A stretch of DNA of 64,000 nt, from assembly GCA_002794775.1 (NCBI GenBank), contig NBAY01000021.1, forward strand, positions 124,001 through 188,000. Reading direction: 5' to 3'. Shown here piece after piece: positions 11,145 through 22,142 of this stretch. The DNA comes from Porodaedalea pini. Its lineage: Eukaryota > Basidiomycota > Agaricomycetes > Hymenochaetales > Hymenochaetaceae. Both the position numbers and the translations under genes were made by a program. Below the pieces are notes generated by a model, which had not been told where the DNA came from, searched no databases, and worked only from the letters and a program-made list of their open reading frames with translations. Positions within the stretch are counted from its first letter, which is position 1, and each line of letters begins with the position of its first letter.

Positions 11145-11520
11145 TTACAAAGCGGGCACACTCCTTAAGTAGCTGTCCGGAACATAACGGACATCATTCC
11201 TTTTTCGGCCTTTACCGAAGATCAAGCCGTGACCCCGTCCGTCGCTCAACAATGCGCGCGTGTATCCCACTAGCATACATACAGAACCAGTATTAGGATG
11301 AACCAGGCAGCTCCTCGTGCACCAGTACAGCCTCGATAGCGGCGGCGTATACGTTGTCGTCGACACGAGTACCACTTCAGGGGAGGGCGTACAAAATGCG
11401 TCCATTGAGCGCAAGGTTGCTTCACCACAATATCTCAAAACTCCGGATCCCCATGCCACTACTCGAGTGCGCAAGATCGCCCCACATCTCCCTCGATGTG
11501 AGTTCGAGTTCGCCAGACAT
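11145..11520 (-). pseudogene. Possible inverted fragment of an importin-4/Kap123 C-terminal region
   Basis: The minus strand reads TRVDDNVYAAAIEAVLVHEE, reminiscent of the conserved acidic DDNV block and following helix near the C-terminus of Kap123/importin-4. It is followed by stops and by RKRNDVRYVPDSY. If the assignment is right, this C-terminal piece lies upstream of, and inverted to, the N-terminal and central pieces at 11997-13260. The match is short, so this is tentative. Confidence 0.3.
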
Positions 11521-11996
11521 ATCGAAGGTCGTCATCGCAGCCATTAAAATCCCGTTGCAATAGTGAAAGGAGTCACAATCACTGATGAGCCGATGCGTGT
11601 CCCAGCGTGCGCGAACGCGAGCTCAGCGTAATCTTTCTCTTCCCAGTTCTCGAAGGATCCCGCAGAACATCAACGATTCTCTCCAAGCCAAGAGCGTACG
11701 CGTGAGCGTCGCTCGTGCACTTAGCCTTGCGCGTTCCATCAGGACGAGCGAGAAGAGGAGCTCCGGGCGTTCTGGCAGCTTCGTTTTGTGGTGATCACTG
11801 CGGTGCTTGGCGCTGCGGATGAAATGGCGATGACAGCTGCTTGACATTTTGGAGACGTTCCTCATCCCCGAGGCCCCGCCGCTTTTCAAGCACGTTCCGC
11901 AGCGCGATCAGTCCTTCCCCAGCGTAATGCGAACCGCTCGTACGATGACGAGTTGTGCGCCAAGGCCATTAGCACGTTATCATAGACTGCAAAACG

Positions 11997-13260
11997 TTGT
12001 GTCCACCCTCTTTTGAGGATATCTTACCTTCTAATATGCGTGTAGCACTGATCGAACGCGCAAGCTTGAGATTTCACGCCCATTATCCTCGATGGTCTCA
12101 TGTCCATCACTACCGAACTAGCGCCAGAGAATGTCGACGAAAAAGCATGCTTCGCTCATATCTTATCTGTTCTTCATCAACCCATCATTCGACAAACACC
12201 CTGGACACTCCCAATGCCAATGCTTGTCGCTGTCTGCTCATACTTGGTGTCGCCATCGAAGGATTGTCGGAGTTCATGGGCCCGCATTTCGAGAATACCA
12301 TCTGGCCTGCCAGCGACGTGTAGTATCCGCCGTGCGCCCTGCACCGCTCTGCAAAAAGGCTTAAGGAAATCGCTAGCGCTTATCATATTGCTCTGATTCG
12401 TACGTTTATGCGGCCCGTCGGGGGCCCTACAACACGGCGCACGGCGTGTATCGAGCTCGGTGCTCTCCTCGAGCTCTCAGCGCTTACTGATACTCTCCGG
12501 CTTTGGGGGCTCCACCCACGAATGTCAAGGTACCGTGACAGGTGCGAGTACACGAAGCACTCGGCATCTGTACCCACCTCCGAAACGTTATGCAACGCTT
12601 TAGTTGGTCCTCTCATCCCAGTGGCAAAAGCAAGGAGTCTGGGCTGCGCGAGATTGTAACGGATGCACTTAGCTCGTCTGCTGAGGCGGTTGGAAGGGAT
12701 ACTTTCCGTCCACACTTTCCTGATATGGCGCGTGCATTTACAGCTGTGGCGCCTGACGAGCCCCGCCTCCGCGGGTGCATTATTCCTCATCTTCGAACAA
12801 TATGTGGTGACCTCTCGGTGAGTAGTTTCCACCGTATCTTTCGTAACGAGTCCCTAAAAGCAACATCTCGTTTGGTCAGAATGAGTGTGGCGAGAGTAAA
12901 CTATGTAAGTTCGTACCCCGGAGTTCGAAGGCGCAGTTGTAGCACTCTTCCACCTCTTGTTCACTAGGGCCTTGCGCCGCGTGAGCGCTTTAGCGCGACC
13001 GTCTCCCGAACGTCATGAGTCTCGTCGCGACCGCGGTTGTCTTCGGTACCGTCATATACCTTCAGGGTTTCCGCCTCGAGGTCCCAGTGAAGAGCAACGC
13101 TTCCATGGTCAGCGAGACTCATACCCCATCAAGCTGTTCTACACATTGAATATGCCTATAATGCTGGAGTTCGCCCTTACCTCCAATGTCTTCATTATCT
13201 CCCAGATGCTTGCGACTTGCTTCCCCGGGAGCCCTCTTGTGCGTCTTCACGGCATATGAG
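11997..13260 (+). pseudogene. Decayed importin-4/Kap123-like karyopherin gene
   Basis: Importin-4/Kap123 is a HEAT-repeat nuclear import receptor for ribosomal proteins and histones. On the plus strand, ordered but frame-shifted pieces match it: LLILGVAIEGLSEFMGPHFE (about 12232-12291), TTRRTACIELGALLELS (about 12430-12480), ALSSSAEAVGRDTFRPHFPD (about 12665-12725) and DEPRLRGCIIPH (about 12757-12792). They follow the order of the intact protein and are separated by stops and frame changes, so no full-length product is possible. The flanks (11521-11996 and after 13260) look like further eroded sequence but could not be aligned by eye. Confidence 0.55.
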
Positions 13261-14674
13261 GACCTCTGAAGGATTCTCTGAAGCTGGCGGTGACGGGTAT
13301 TATCGCCTACTGCATGTCACCTCCGCATACTCTGCGTGCGGCGCTCCTGGATCCGACCCACATTGGCCGTCTACCTTCACTATCAGCGTCTGTGCACTCT
13401 TCTTCAAGACGCGAAACGAGATCTCTGGCCTTGGACCAGCAGACGGTCATGGCTGACTACAGCAAGGGATCAATGTATAAGAGGTGCAAGCGCGTCATCC
13501 CAAACGCGGTGGCCTTTGACGACGCCATCCTCAGTCACTCTCTGTTGCAACCGACTTGATGGGGCGCTGGGTGACGGATCCGTCATTCTAATTGCTGTCA
13601 CCAACATATAGAGCTGCAAGTTGTCTCTCTTATGTGCTCATATGTTCTTCATATTGATTGTTTTGTGTTGGTTGGGAGATCGGTATCCGCGAGTCCGGTA
13701 GTCCCGGGATGGTTGCTTTCAGGGACCCCCTTGGATGAGCAACTCATAAACAACCAATATGCTTCACATCTGCAGTGAAAATGCACCTGGGCGGGTCGAT
13801 CAGGTTCAGAGTAGGGCTGGTTGAGTGCGCAGAAAAATCTTGTTCAAATGCGCTGCCGTGCGGCGTCGTGTGGCTGAATGAATACTGGATGATGAGGGCG
13901 GGGAAGAGATAGATGAGGATGGCGAGGGTGTGCAATCGCATTAAAGTGAACCTGAACGGGATGAGCTTATGTATGCAGACAAGGTAAGCGACAGCAATCT
14001 TGAACGGGCCCTAATGCTCCATCAAATGCTCCAGATATTCCTGTCAAATGTTCTAAATGCTCCGGCGAAGTAGCATTCACCTGTCTGGACTAAACCTAGG
14101 CTTCATTAAAGTACAAGGGGGACTCAAGAGAAGCTTCGATAAATGTGACGTATGCAAAATTCCCAAATCTTGGACAGGACATGTCCCTCCTGGTGACACG
14201 ATGGGAGCCGGGGCCGACGACGGCGGCTGACACCCACTCCCTGTCTCGTCACACCTGTCCCTTCACAAGTCACATTAAATCCGACATGTCCTGGAGACTA
14301 GTGATGTGGGCCTCGAGGACGCAGATAGATATTTTCGTGGAGGTGAGAAATGATATGAAAACGGAAGCACAATGATTTCGTCAGGAAAGTCAGTTATGAT
14401 TCACGTCCTGGCTAGGCTTGGGTAGGAAACAAGAAATTGTATACAAGGCAAATGCTCTGACGTTTGTATTTCAATATTAATGAATACATTTGTTTTCCAT
14501 ACCGAGTCTCTTACTGCAAAAGCCAGTGGATGTTGTAAGTGGAGCTTGGAGATATGTCACTGTCCTCGGGAACCATATGCATGACAGAGTCATTGAACCT
14601 TCCCGTAGAACCTTTTCAGACAGGAGACGAGCGCAGGTCACAGCATGCTGACATCGCTCATGGCCATTGGCCCT
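13261..14674. other. Gene-poor stretch
   Basis: Short ORFs only. A 65-codon minus-strand ORF (13744-13941) starts with a hydrophobic, signal-like segment but has no other support. Two related octamers, GGACATGTCC and GACATGTCC, occur at about 14175 and 14283. Confidence 0.35.
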
Positions 14675-15290
14675 AATATTGGTCGGGTGGGGGCGGGATG
14701 GGGCAGTGGTCAAGTACATGGCACAACACCAAAATGAAGCCGTATAGGTGGAGGTTTGGAAGGTGATGGGTTCAATCCCTCACCGAAAACAAATGTGTCT
14801 AAGGCTGTAATGGCTGTGGAAAAAGACCCTGGCAGGCGGTCTAACTGGACCGTACCGGTGAAACACTGGCCGGTAACATGGGGTTGGGCCCAAGACCCGC
14901 ACATCCCCTTAGGGTTGGTGGTGAACCCATCCTAATGCCTCAGGGTCTACTCAGCCCTCTTGGGAAAATGAGAAGCCACACATCAAGTAGGCTATGGGCC
15001 ACCCGAGCCTTAATAAATATCAGTACCTGTCAGGTGACTCCCTAGTGGTAATGCGGCTGAGGAAGTGGTAGTAGGCGGGTAATCCCTAAATACGCAAGGC
15101 GAAAGCTGCAACCAACCATCAGTGCCTCACCATGGGTCAACCAAAGTACAGGGAGAGATCTCCTTACCAAATTGGAAGTGATCATATCCATAGGCAAAAG
15201 GAGCAATCTTTTTGCGCGCATTTGTAGTTACATAACGGCTGACGCGCGTAATAAATGCATTCAAAAAAAAAAAAAAAATATTGGTCGGGT
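14675..15290 (+). mobile_element. tRNA-derived SINE with target-site duplications
   Basis: The 14-bp AATATTGGTCGGGT occurs at 14675-14688 and again at 15277-15290, directly after a run of 16 A (15263-15278). The unit between is about 590 bp. Near its 5' end are a pol III A-box-like TGGGGCAGTGG (14699-14709) and a B-box GGTTCAATCCC (14769-14779) at normal spacing, so the head is tRNA-derived. The tail ends GTAATAAATGCATTC then poly-A, as in LINE-mobilised elements. The variable-length A overlap blurs the 3' boundary by a few bases. No coding capacity. Confidence 0.75.
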
Positions 15291-15489
15291 TCGGAAGTAC
15301 TAGTGGCTGGCATAGGATCTACGGAGTCGGAAACGGAGCGATGTCGATCTTCAACTCTCAACACAACGGCTTTCTCATTATCATGGAAAATAAATGTATT
15401 AAGCGAGAAGAAATCAGTGATGTAAATACAGAACACGCAGGTGCGGAAGTAGTGATAAAAAATATCTACTTCAGACAGAGCTGTCCGTC

Positions 15490-17859
15490 CTAGTCCTCCG
15501 ATACTTCGTCTCCTTTCCGAGTGTCTGGACCGCCAACACAGAAGTTGTGCTCTGTCCATTTGGCCACCCATTCCTCGGACTTTCCGGTGAGCAAAAAGTA
15601 AGATCGTACGTGGTACTTTCCTGGTGCGTGTTCCTCAATGATCACGGCCTGAACCCCGCTGTTATCTCCTACAGGTGTAACTCCGTGGAGAGACCCTGAG
15701 AACTTTCCAAGCAGCACTGCAAAAGTGCTCGAACTCGGTGTCATGCCTTCTTTGTAGGCGGTCCAGGCCGACCCGTCCATAGCTGTGTATAAGTCCAGCG
15801 CCAGTAACGAGCTTATCCATCGACTAGGAGCAGGGACGACGCGTAGTGCCTTAGTGTTGAGGGTGAGATATCCGTCCATATCCATGCTGCCTTGCGACAT
15901 GGGTTCGAATACACTTGCAACACGGTATTCCTCTTCACTGAGCTCCGACACTTCGCGATGTTTGCCATCGGCCATGCGAACAAATGCCTTGCCAGAGGTA
16001 GACGCTAGTGGGAAGGTGGGGAATGTTGATAAATGACGGCATGGTGCGACGCGGAAGGATACACCCAGCCAATTCGCCCGCCCGCCCTTCTGTAGGATCT
16101 GTCGTGCGAGAGCAATCATCGCACCAATGCGGTCGTTCTTGTGAAATGCCTTTGTATCAAGACTGACGCCAAACAGCCCCATGATACTGAAAACCATATC
16201 AACAGGCCGCGAGGTCGTACGCATGAGTGCGCTCTTCCAAATTGCATACTGCTTCACATCGGGATTCATGCATTTGGACATTGCGAGCGAAAGCGTAGCT
16301 ACGTTCGGGGACATCGCGCGTTGGGACTGCTGAGAGGACGGCTTATTGTCGTCCATGTGTTTAGACGACCGGGAACCGAATAACCTGGCTTCAATGTTCT
16401 GGGTTTTCTCCTCGCTTTCGAAAGAAAGGTGGCCTGTAGCACAGGCATCAAGGAGAAGAGACAGAGGCATCAATGCAGATCGACGAGGTACGACCTCTTG
16501 CACGTCAACTGAAACGCCATCACGAGAGTGTATCCTGCCTTTACCAAGTCTCCAATCAATGAGGACAGCGGCGGAAGACGGCGCAAGTGCCTCTTGCAGA
16601 GTCCATCCGCGATGTATCCAGGGGGTCTCCTTAGAGATTGATACTAGTCGTCGAAGGCCACCAGGGATAACGATGCAAGTAACACAGGAGCGATATATAT
16701 CATACATTCTGCGGATCTGCCAGTCCTTGTCGTCCTCGTTGGCTTGCATAACACAAAGGTGATTTATCCAAAGATATGTGGCACCCTGCGCGAGTGCAGC
16801 CTTGCAGGCATATCGCAAGACCTCGACACCAATCGGGTCCGCTTCTTCCGCGCCTGCTACGGAGAATTCCGATGCGCTATAGTCCTGGGAAACGGCATTG
16901 CCGCGCCAAACGTACGAAACGGCGGCATAAGGGACGAGCGGGAAGTGAATGAACTCCTTGATACATAGACCATTATTCTTGTCGAGCTGTGAGCAGTCAA
17001 CGAGGCGGAATCGCTCAGGCGTGGCTCGCTTCATAACATGCAGAGGTTTACAATGATTATACGACTTGCTCAAAGAAGTCTCGTATATCGTCTTAGGCAG
17101 GAGGTATTCCTATTAACCCATTGAATACAGAACAATGACGTACATTACCAAGCACGTACGTTCAAATTATCGAGTGAACGGTGTATTTCGTGGCAGCACT
17201 GCCGTACGTCGTTCCATAGGATCATGTTCCAGAAGTGGAGTTTGTGATCATGCCGGCATCTCTGAAGCACAAGAATAACATGCTTCATAGATCTGACAGA
17301 TTTCTATCAACTTTGTGTCATTCAGACAAAGGAGATGTGGGAGGACGTACAAGCAGAGTTCCTTCAGATACGGCGCGAAACGTTCGAAGTTGCTTGCAAC
17401 ACCCGCGTGATGATGGTCCGGTAGACGAGCAGCGCGCTCAAGATCACAGTAGTAGTCGCGCAGCAAAGCACGAATCGCGTTGATGCGCCACGTTATGTCA
17501 AGCCAATGTTTCCGAGAAAAATCGACAGCCTATTGTCAAATTTATTTGCATCAAACTTGGCCAACCGAAAACATCAGGTCACTCACCGTTGTGTATCTCA
17601 TGGCATCGGCAAGCACACTTTCCACGGACTGTAGATAAGTGATTGGTTGCACTGTATTACTGCCAGCATCCAAGACACTGAACACAGAGCTGAGATCATT
17701 GTCCAGCACCAGCTGTTGGCGATCCAATTGTGTCGTGATGATAGATTTCGCAAATCTCGTGGTGAAATGGAATAACGAGAAGAGAAGATACAGGATAATC
17801 CGTAGCAGAATTATGAGATTCCTGCACAACCAATGGCAAATCTTTGAGATCGATGGCAT
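15490..17859 (-). CDS. HET-domain protein (heterokaryon-incompatibility type), four exons
   Basis: HET-domain proteins act in non-self recognition and programmed cell death in ascomycetes; in basidiomycetes they form large families of unproven role. Exons by reading frame and splice signals: 17859-17587, 17529-17351, 17292-17160 and 17109-15490, totalling 2205 nt and 734 residues. An N-terminal hydrophobic segment (LIILLRIILYLLFSLF) precedes a helical region ending NMILWNDVRQCCHEIHRSL. The HET core follows at roughly residues 256-370: YAAVSYVWRGN, YLWINHLCVMQ, WQIRRMYDIYRSC, HRGWTLQEAL. In the second motif the usual Asp (WID) is Asn. The long C-terminal half (about 360 residues) is family-specific. 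The last exon alone looks like a complete ORF, but the upstream exons keep frame across three GT-AG introns. No membrane location is proven by the hydrophobic start. Confidence 0.8.
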
Positions 17860-19615
17860 CTGTCGTTGAGTTGGGCGGCAGTTCAGGAGAGCAGAACCCT
17901 AGAAACAGACCCCTCGCAGTGCTCGAACATACAGGCGGATCCCTCGAGGAAGCCTCAAGTCCGGTTTTACACGCGAGAAATAATGGTTAAGGTTGACGGA
18001 CGGCTGACGCAAGGTAGTATGTGATATTTATTGGTCGATGAGGGCCTTGAGGCGCCGGCAGGCGGCAGCAGCGACGGGGTGTATTTCCAAATGACATCTC
18101 GGTCAATGTGCAGCAACAAGACCCGGATTCGCAATAGACTTCAAGCTTATTGATAAAAAATCTGGCAGACACCCTCTGACGATGTGCCGGAATATGGAAA
18201 GAATCTCGAGAACTGAGTTATGAAGGGCACAGTAAGTTTAGTTATGCATATGGCACTGACAATTTTAGTCACGGGACCGCGAGCATTCAACTCCTGAATA
18301 GATGCGAGCTTCAACCATCCTTTCAAATTTAGCTATATTCTTTATCAAATTGTGATAATATGAAATATGACAAAAGCTACTTTGACGTTGTCACTCAAGC
18401 CAGAGATTTCACGCACATGATCCTTCGGCGCATCGGATGGTCGCTCACCATAGTAAATCTATTCTCGGGGAAAACAATCAAATATTAGGCATTTCAAGTG
18501 AGGACTACTGTATTGACTCACATTAAAGCCACTGATGAACGTACGGCCAGACATAACAATATGAAGATGTTTCGCTTATGAAGGGCGGCGCGGCGTACAA
18601 TGTGATGTAGGGATTCGCTCAGATTCATGCATGATTTTATAGGCTAGAAGTAGTATCGAGCACTTCTGCAAGGAATTCATCCAGAAAGGCTCAGTGTCTT
18701 GTTTGTGAATGGAAGCGCTGATAGCAAGTGCTTCCAGGACATCCGGGACTGAATTCAAGCTATCCTTGGAATCACGCTTGGAATCACGCTTGGAATCAGC
18801 TGAGCACACTATAAGGAAGAAAGCAGATGGACGAAAAACCTTCATAATGTTCCTGTTTTTAGGACTGTGCCAGCTGTGTCACTAGAAGAAAGGATACTGA
18901 AAGGATCCACAGAATCCACTTAGTAGTCGGCAGGATCACCTGCACTATCCGAAGCTCCACAGGCGCCTCTTTGCAGTCATGTCTTGCTTGTTTCCGAGTC
19001 GCCGTTCTCCTTTTTATGTATTGAATGGCCACACAGCATTGTCACTTCTAGCGAGATAATCCGAAACAGGCCAACGGCACCGACTCACGTTCGGCAACTT
19101 CATCACATTACAGTAATATTACGCGCTAATTCAAACAACCATGTCTACTCGTTTGACCGACTTGTCCGTCAATACGGAAGTGCGGTATACGTGCGTTTTC
19201 AAGCGCGGGAGGAAGATCCTGACACGCAACGTCGTAATGTAGATTGAGGATAACCACGGCGCTTTTGTTGCGGTCTCTGCTTCTTTTTCAGCTATTAAAT
19301 GTTTGTCGAATAGTGTCCGCGCAGTGTAGCGAAGGACTCGTAACAGGGTCGATGAGTTGAGAGAGAGCGAAGTTGAGTGTAAAGAGATACGCCGAACGGA
19401 AAGGCTGACAGCATGGCTCAAGAGAAGGTCTCCGGAACTTAATGTGGTATGCTTCCCAGTACTTTTCTATTCAATCGGAGCAATCTCGGATAAATTCCGT
19501 ACTACATTCTGGAGGTCCAGAATATTAATGTAAATCTGTCCGCGGTGCATAACATTAACAAGTTCCGGCTGGCATCTAGCGAATTAGCTTCAAGGAACAC
19601 GACGACTCTACCACC
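17860..19615. other. Long intergenic region
   Basis: No recognised gene. A minus-strand ORF (18576-18845) begins with a signal-like segment and contains a 12-bp tandem repeat (near 18766-18800, giving SKRDSKRDSKD); its following helices are unrecognised and it may be a relic. The stretch after about 18900 is the probable promoter of the plus-strand gene at 19616. Confidence 0.35.
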
Positions 19616-20373
19616 ATGGGAAACTGCTTTTCATCGCAGGAGAGCACTGCTGATGCACTCAAGAACCTGGTGGAGCGGCCAGGAGACCTAGAGATAACCC
19701 TCACAGCCGATACGATCAAGCAAGGACTCCAGGAGGTTGCACAGATTTTGCAACGAAGCAGGCGGAACATCACAATCGTTGTTGTCGGTGGCGCCGTTAA
19801 CACCCTCTACCTGAGATCTCGTTTCTCAAACCTCGGACGTCAATTTCTTCTACCGCACGAAACTGCGCAACGAAGATGTGACTGCAATTACCCAGGCAGC
19901 TCAGAGAGCTGCACAGGCCATCCAGGTCGGAGAGGGCTTGCTGAACAATCACACAGCTGTCTTCATTACGGTACGTAGCAGACTGCCGCCTTTCAAATGA
20001 GAATCGGTATGCTAACATGACGTCTTCATAGGAAGGAATGATAGGCAGTCTGTACGAAGAGGCCGCAAGGCAGAACGTCGTAATCTTTGAGGTCCCTGGT
20101 CTGCGCATCCTAGCTGCTCCATGGCGTTATGCACTTGCCACGAAAATCGATAGGCTCGGCAAAGGAGCAGGCGCTAGAGACAAAGACCTCGGTGATGCCG
20201 TAGTATATCTGCGCCAAGTCACACAACAGCTCAGCCGCGCAGTGAGGCACGAGGAGTTCATCGACTGGTTTGCAGAGTTCGGACTCGGCGAGCCTAGCAA
20301 CGACGTGCTGGTACAACTGGAGAATGCATATTTTGCTCGCTATGGCGAGAGCGGAATTGTACTCCCTGGATAG
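19616..20373 (+). CDS. Nucleotidyltransferase-fold-like protein, putatively N-myristoylated, with a frameshift
   Basis: The start context CCACCATGGG gives MGNCFSSQ, matching the N-myristoylation pattern (Gly2, Ser6) with a neighbouring Cys4 that could be palmitoylated, so membrane attachment is likely. Exon 1 (19616-19970) carries NITIVVVGGAVNTLYLRSR, like the glycine-rich start of a nucleotidyltransferase fold. The second half (TSDVNFFYRTKLRNEDV onward) is in another frame: one extra base in the run at about 19821-19824 separates them. Intron 19971-20031 has GT-AG ends and a GCTAAC branch site. Exon 2 (20032-20373) contains EGMIGSLYEEAARQNVVIFEV and AAPWRYALATKIDRL. The expected acidic pair appears as D-V-N rather than D-x-D, so catalysis is doubtful. 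As written the product stops after 120 residues: sequencing error, mutation or recoding cannot be told apart here. Confidence 0.6.
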
Positions 20374-21283
20374 GGCCTCGGGCTTTGCTTCCGTGACGAG
20401 CCTTGACTGCTGAATTCTATCTGGAACAATATGTTTTAAAGGTACAAGCGCGTCAGATACGATTAGTGACCTTTAGTGCTCGTTTCGTAGGAGTAGCGTA
20501 GAGCGAAGGGGAGACGTACCGTGATGGCATTTGTGTATTTGTATTTTTGGTAAACTCAAGGTTAAGGCTCTCCACGCATATAGGGGCGGGCTGTGTAATA
20601 AGGACCCGTAATGTAGTGCGGCCGCTGCTCGTGTTACAATTACGGCACGGCCGTATACGTCTCAGTCGGCTCTACGAGTTATTACAAGGGAGAAATAATG
20701 CTACCTTGCACACAGTAGGAGGAAGAGGCGCTCTGACGAGGCAGACGCGAAGGTGGATGGACTTGAAGGTGTTGGCACAGACAGTAGGCCACCTGACGAC
20801 GTCGATGGTTCACTTGAAATGGTGATCTGGAGGAGCATGCGACGATGAGGCTTGGTGGTCGGAGGCTCCTCATAGATCAGGAACATAAAACCATGTTGAG
20901 AATTTGGCACGAGACGATCAACGATCCTGTACTACGGCGGACATGAACGGGACTTACCATTCGTTGCGCCGTACTCTGCCTGGTTTTTCTCGGCTATGTT
21001 GTTCATCTAAGATGCTTCTCATGCAAGCTATCCTTCTGCATCGCAGGGAACCTATTGCGAGAGGACGAAGTTGAGCGGGTCTGGATTAAGTAATAGTGCC
21101 AACTCACTCTGAGCCCGTATTACCATGTTTGGCACTCCCGTGTACGGTTGCGGGCCGTCAGCACGGGGTATTACTTATTGTATACAGACGGGCCGTATCC
21201 GTATGATTCTATGAAACGGTACGTTGGGAAGCCCTTAAGCTTGCCGTCAGCGAACAAGTGCGTCGAGGGCTACAACAGCAAGT
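20374..21283. other. Intergenic
   Basis: Only short overlapping ORFs; nothing recognised. Confidence 0.4.
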
Positions 21284-21955
21284 ATGCCATCGCCAGCACT
21301 AGGACTCGCTTCAACAGAACCCCTCCCACCCAGTGTTGCAGAGATTGTTGGGCACCGCGACCGCGTGCGAGAGCGCTATCCCCTCTTCCAGTCCAAGTGC
21401 TACCGCACGTCCAGAACTCCCAGCATAGATTCAGAACCATCTGGCTTGTGCAGCTATCTGTCCCCTCATGTTCTGAAGTACTTCACGAGGACACGTTCCC
21501 CTCCTGCAGACACGCCGTCCGCGTCGCTGTACAGGATGTACGAGTTCCTCATCGCAGACTGGACGACGCAGCTGCGCAACGAGCTCGAGTATTTCTGCCG
21601 CACGCAGCCCTCCTGGTCGATTGCCGACATGCCAGACCCCGCCGACCCGGACCCTCTCCGTTATGCCGTGCTCGCCGTGCTCACTAAGCTTATGTGCGTT
21701 GCGTTCAACAGACGCATCGACCTCGGCCTGCCGCGCGACGCGCCGGCGGTCGTTGAGGACTTTGAGGAGCTCGCCGCGCGGCCCCGCGTACATGAGCGTC
21801 CTCCAGCATGGGCGCAACGCGTACCGCCGCTTGCAGAGACAGTGTTCATACCGGATGCGAAGGGGAAGATATTGGCTGCTGCTGATGTCAACGCGAGTGT
21901 GGAATTCAAGAAGATGAATATCATCATCAGGGAGCCACATATACACTTTGTCTAG
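21284..21955 (+). CDS. Conserved-looking fungal protein, 223 residues, unrecognised
   Basis: An uninterrupted ATG-to-stop frame with strong C/G third-position preference, unlike its surroundings. It has a proline-rich start and a helical middle (SLYRMYEFLIADWTTQLRNE, LRYAVLAVLTKLMCVAFNRR). Its C-terminus, FKKMNIIIREPHIHFV, resembles one I recall in other basidiomycete hypothetical proteins. No signal peptide, membrane helix or catalytic motif is evident. A short antiparallel ORF covers the same GC-rich stretch but lacks a sensible protein profile. A 5' exon upstream is possible. Confidence 0.5.
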   Translation: MPSPALGLASTEPLPPSVAEIVGHRDRVRERYPLFQSKCYRTSRTPSIDSEPSGLCSYLSPHVLKYFTRTRSPPADTPSASLYRMYEFLIADWTTQLRNELEYFCRTQPSWSIADMPDPADPDPLRYAVLAVLTKLMCVAFNRRIDLGLPRDAPAVVEDFEELAARPRVHERPPAWAQRVPPLAETVFIPDAKGKILAAADVNASVEFKKMNIIIREPHIHFV

Positions 21956-22142
21956 CTAATACTACAGGACGTAGGCAGGCTGTGTCGTGGATAACGTCTA
22001 TGTGCCGTTCAGCACCTCTCGATGGATAAGTCCAGACAGCATCCATGTTTCAACCACAGCCATGGCAGACACGACTTGGCGATGCAGCCTCTCAGACAGC
22101 ATTGAAGTTGCGTTATGCTGAGGTTGGTCCTCCTTAAACGAG

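Noticed and set aside
13744..13941. Small ORF with signal-like N-terminus (minus strand)
   Set aside because: Short, no conserved motif, no cysteine pattern of small secreted proteins; sits in a gene-poor stretch.
18576..18845. Minus-strand ORF with SKRDSKRD repeat
   Set aside because: Possible relic, but no recognisable domain and the repeat is a simple 12-bp duplication.
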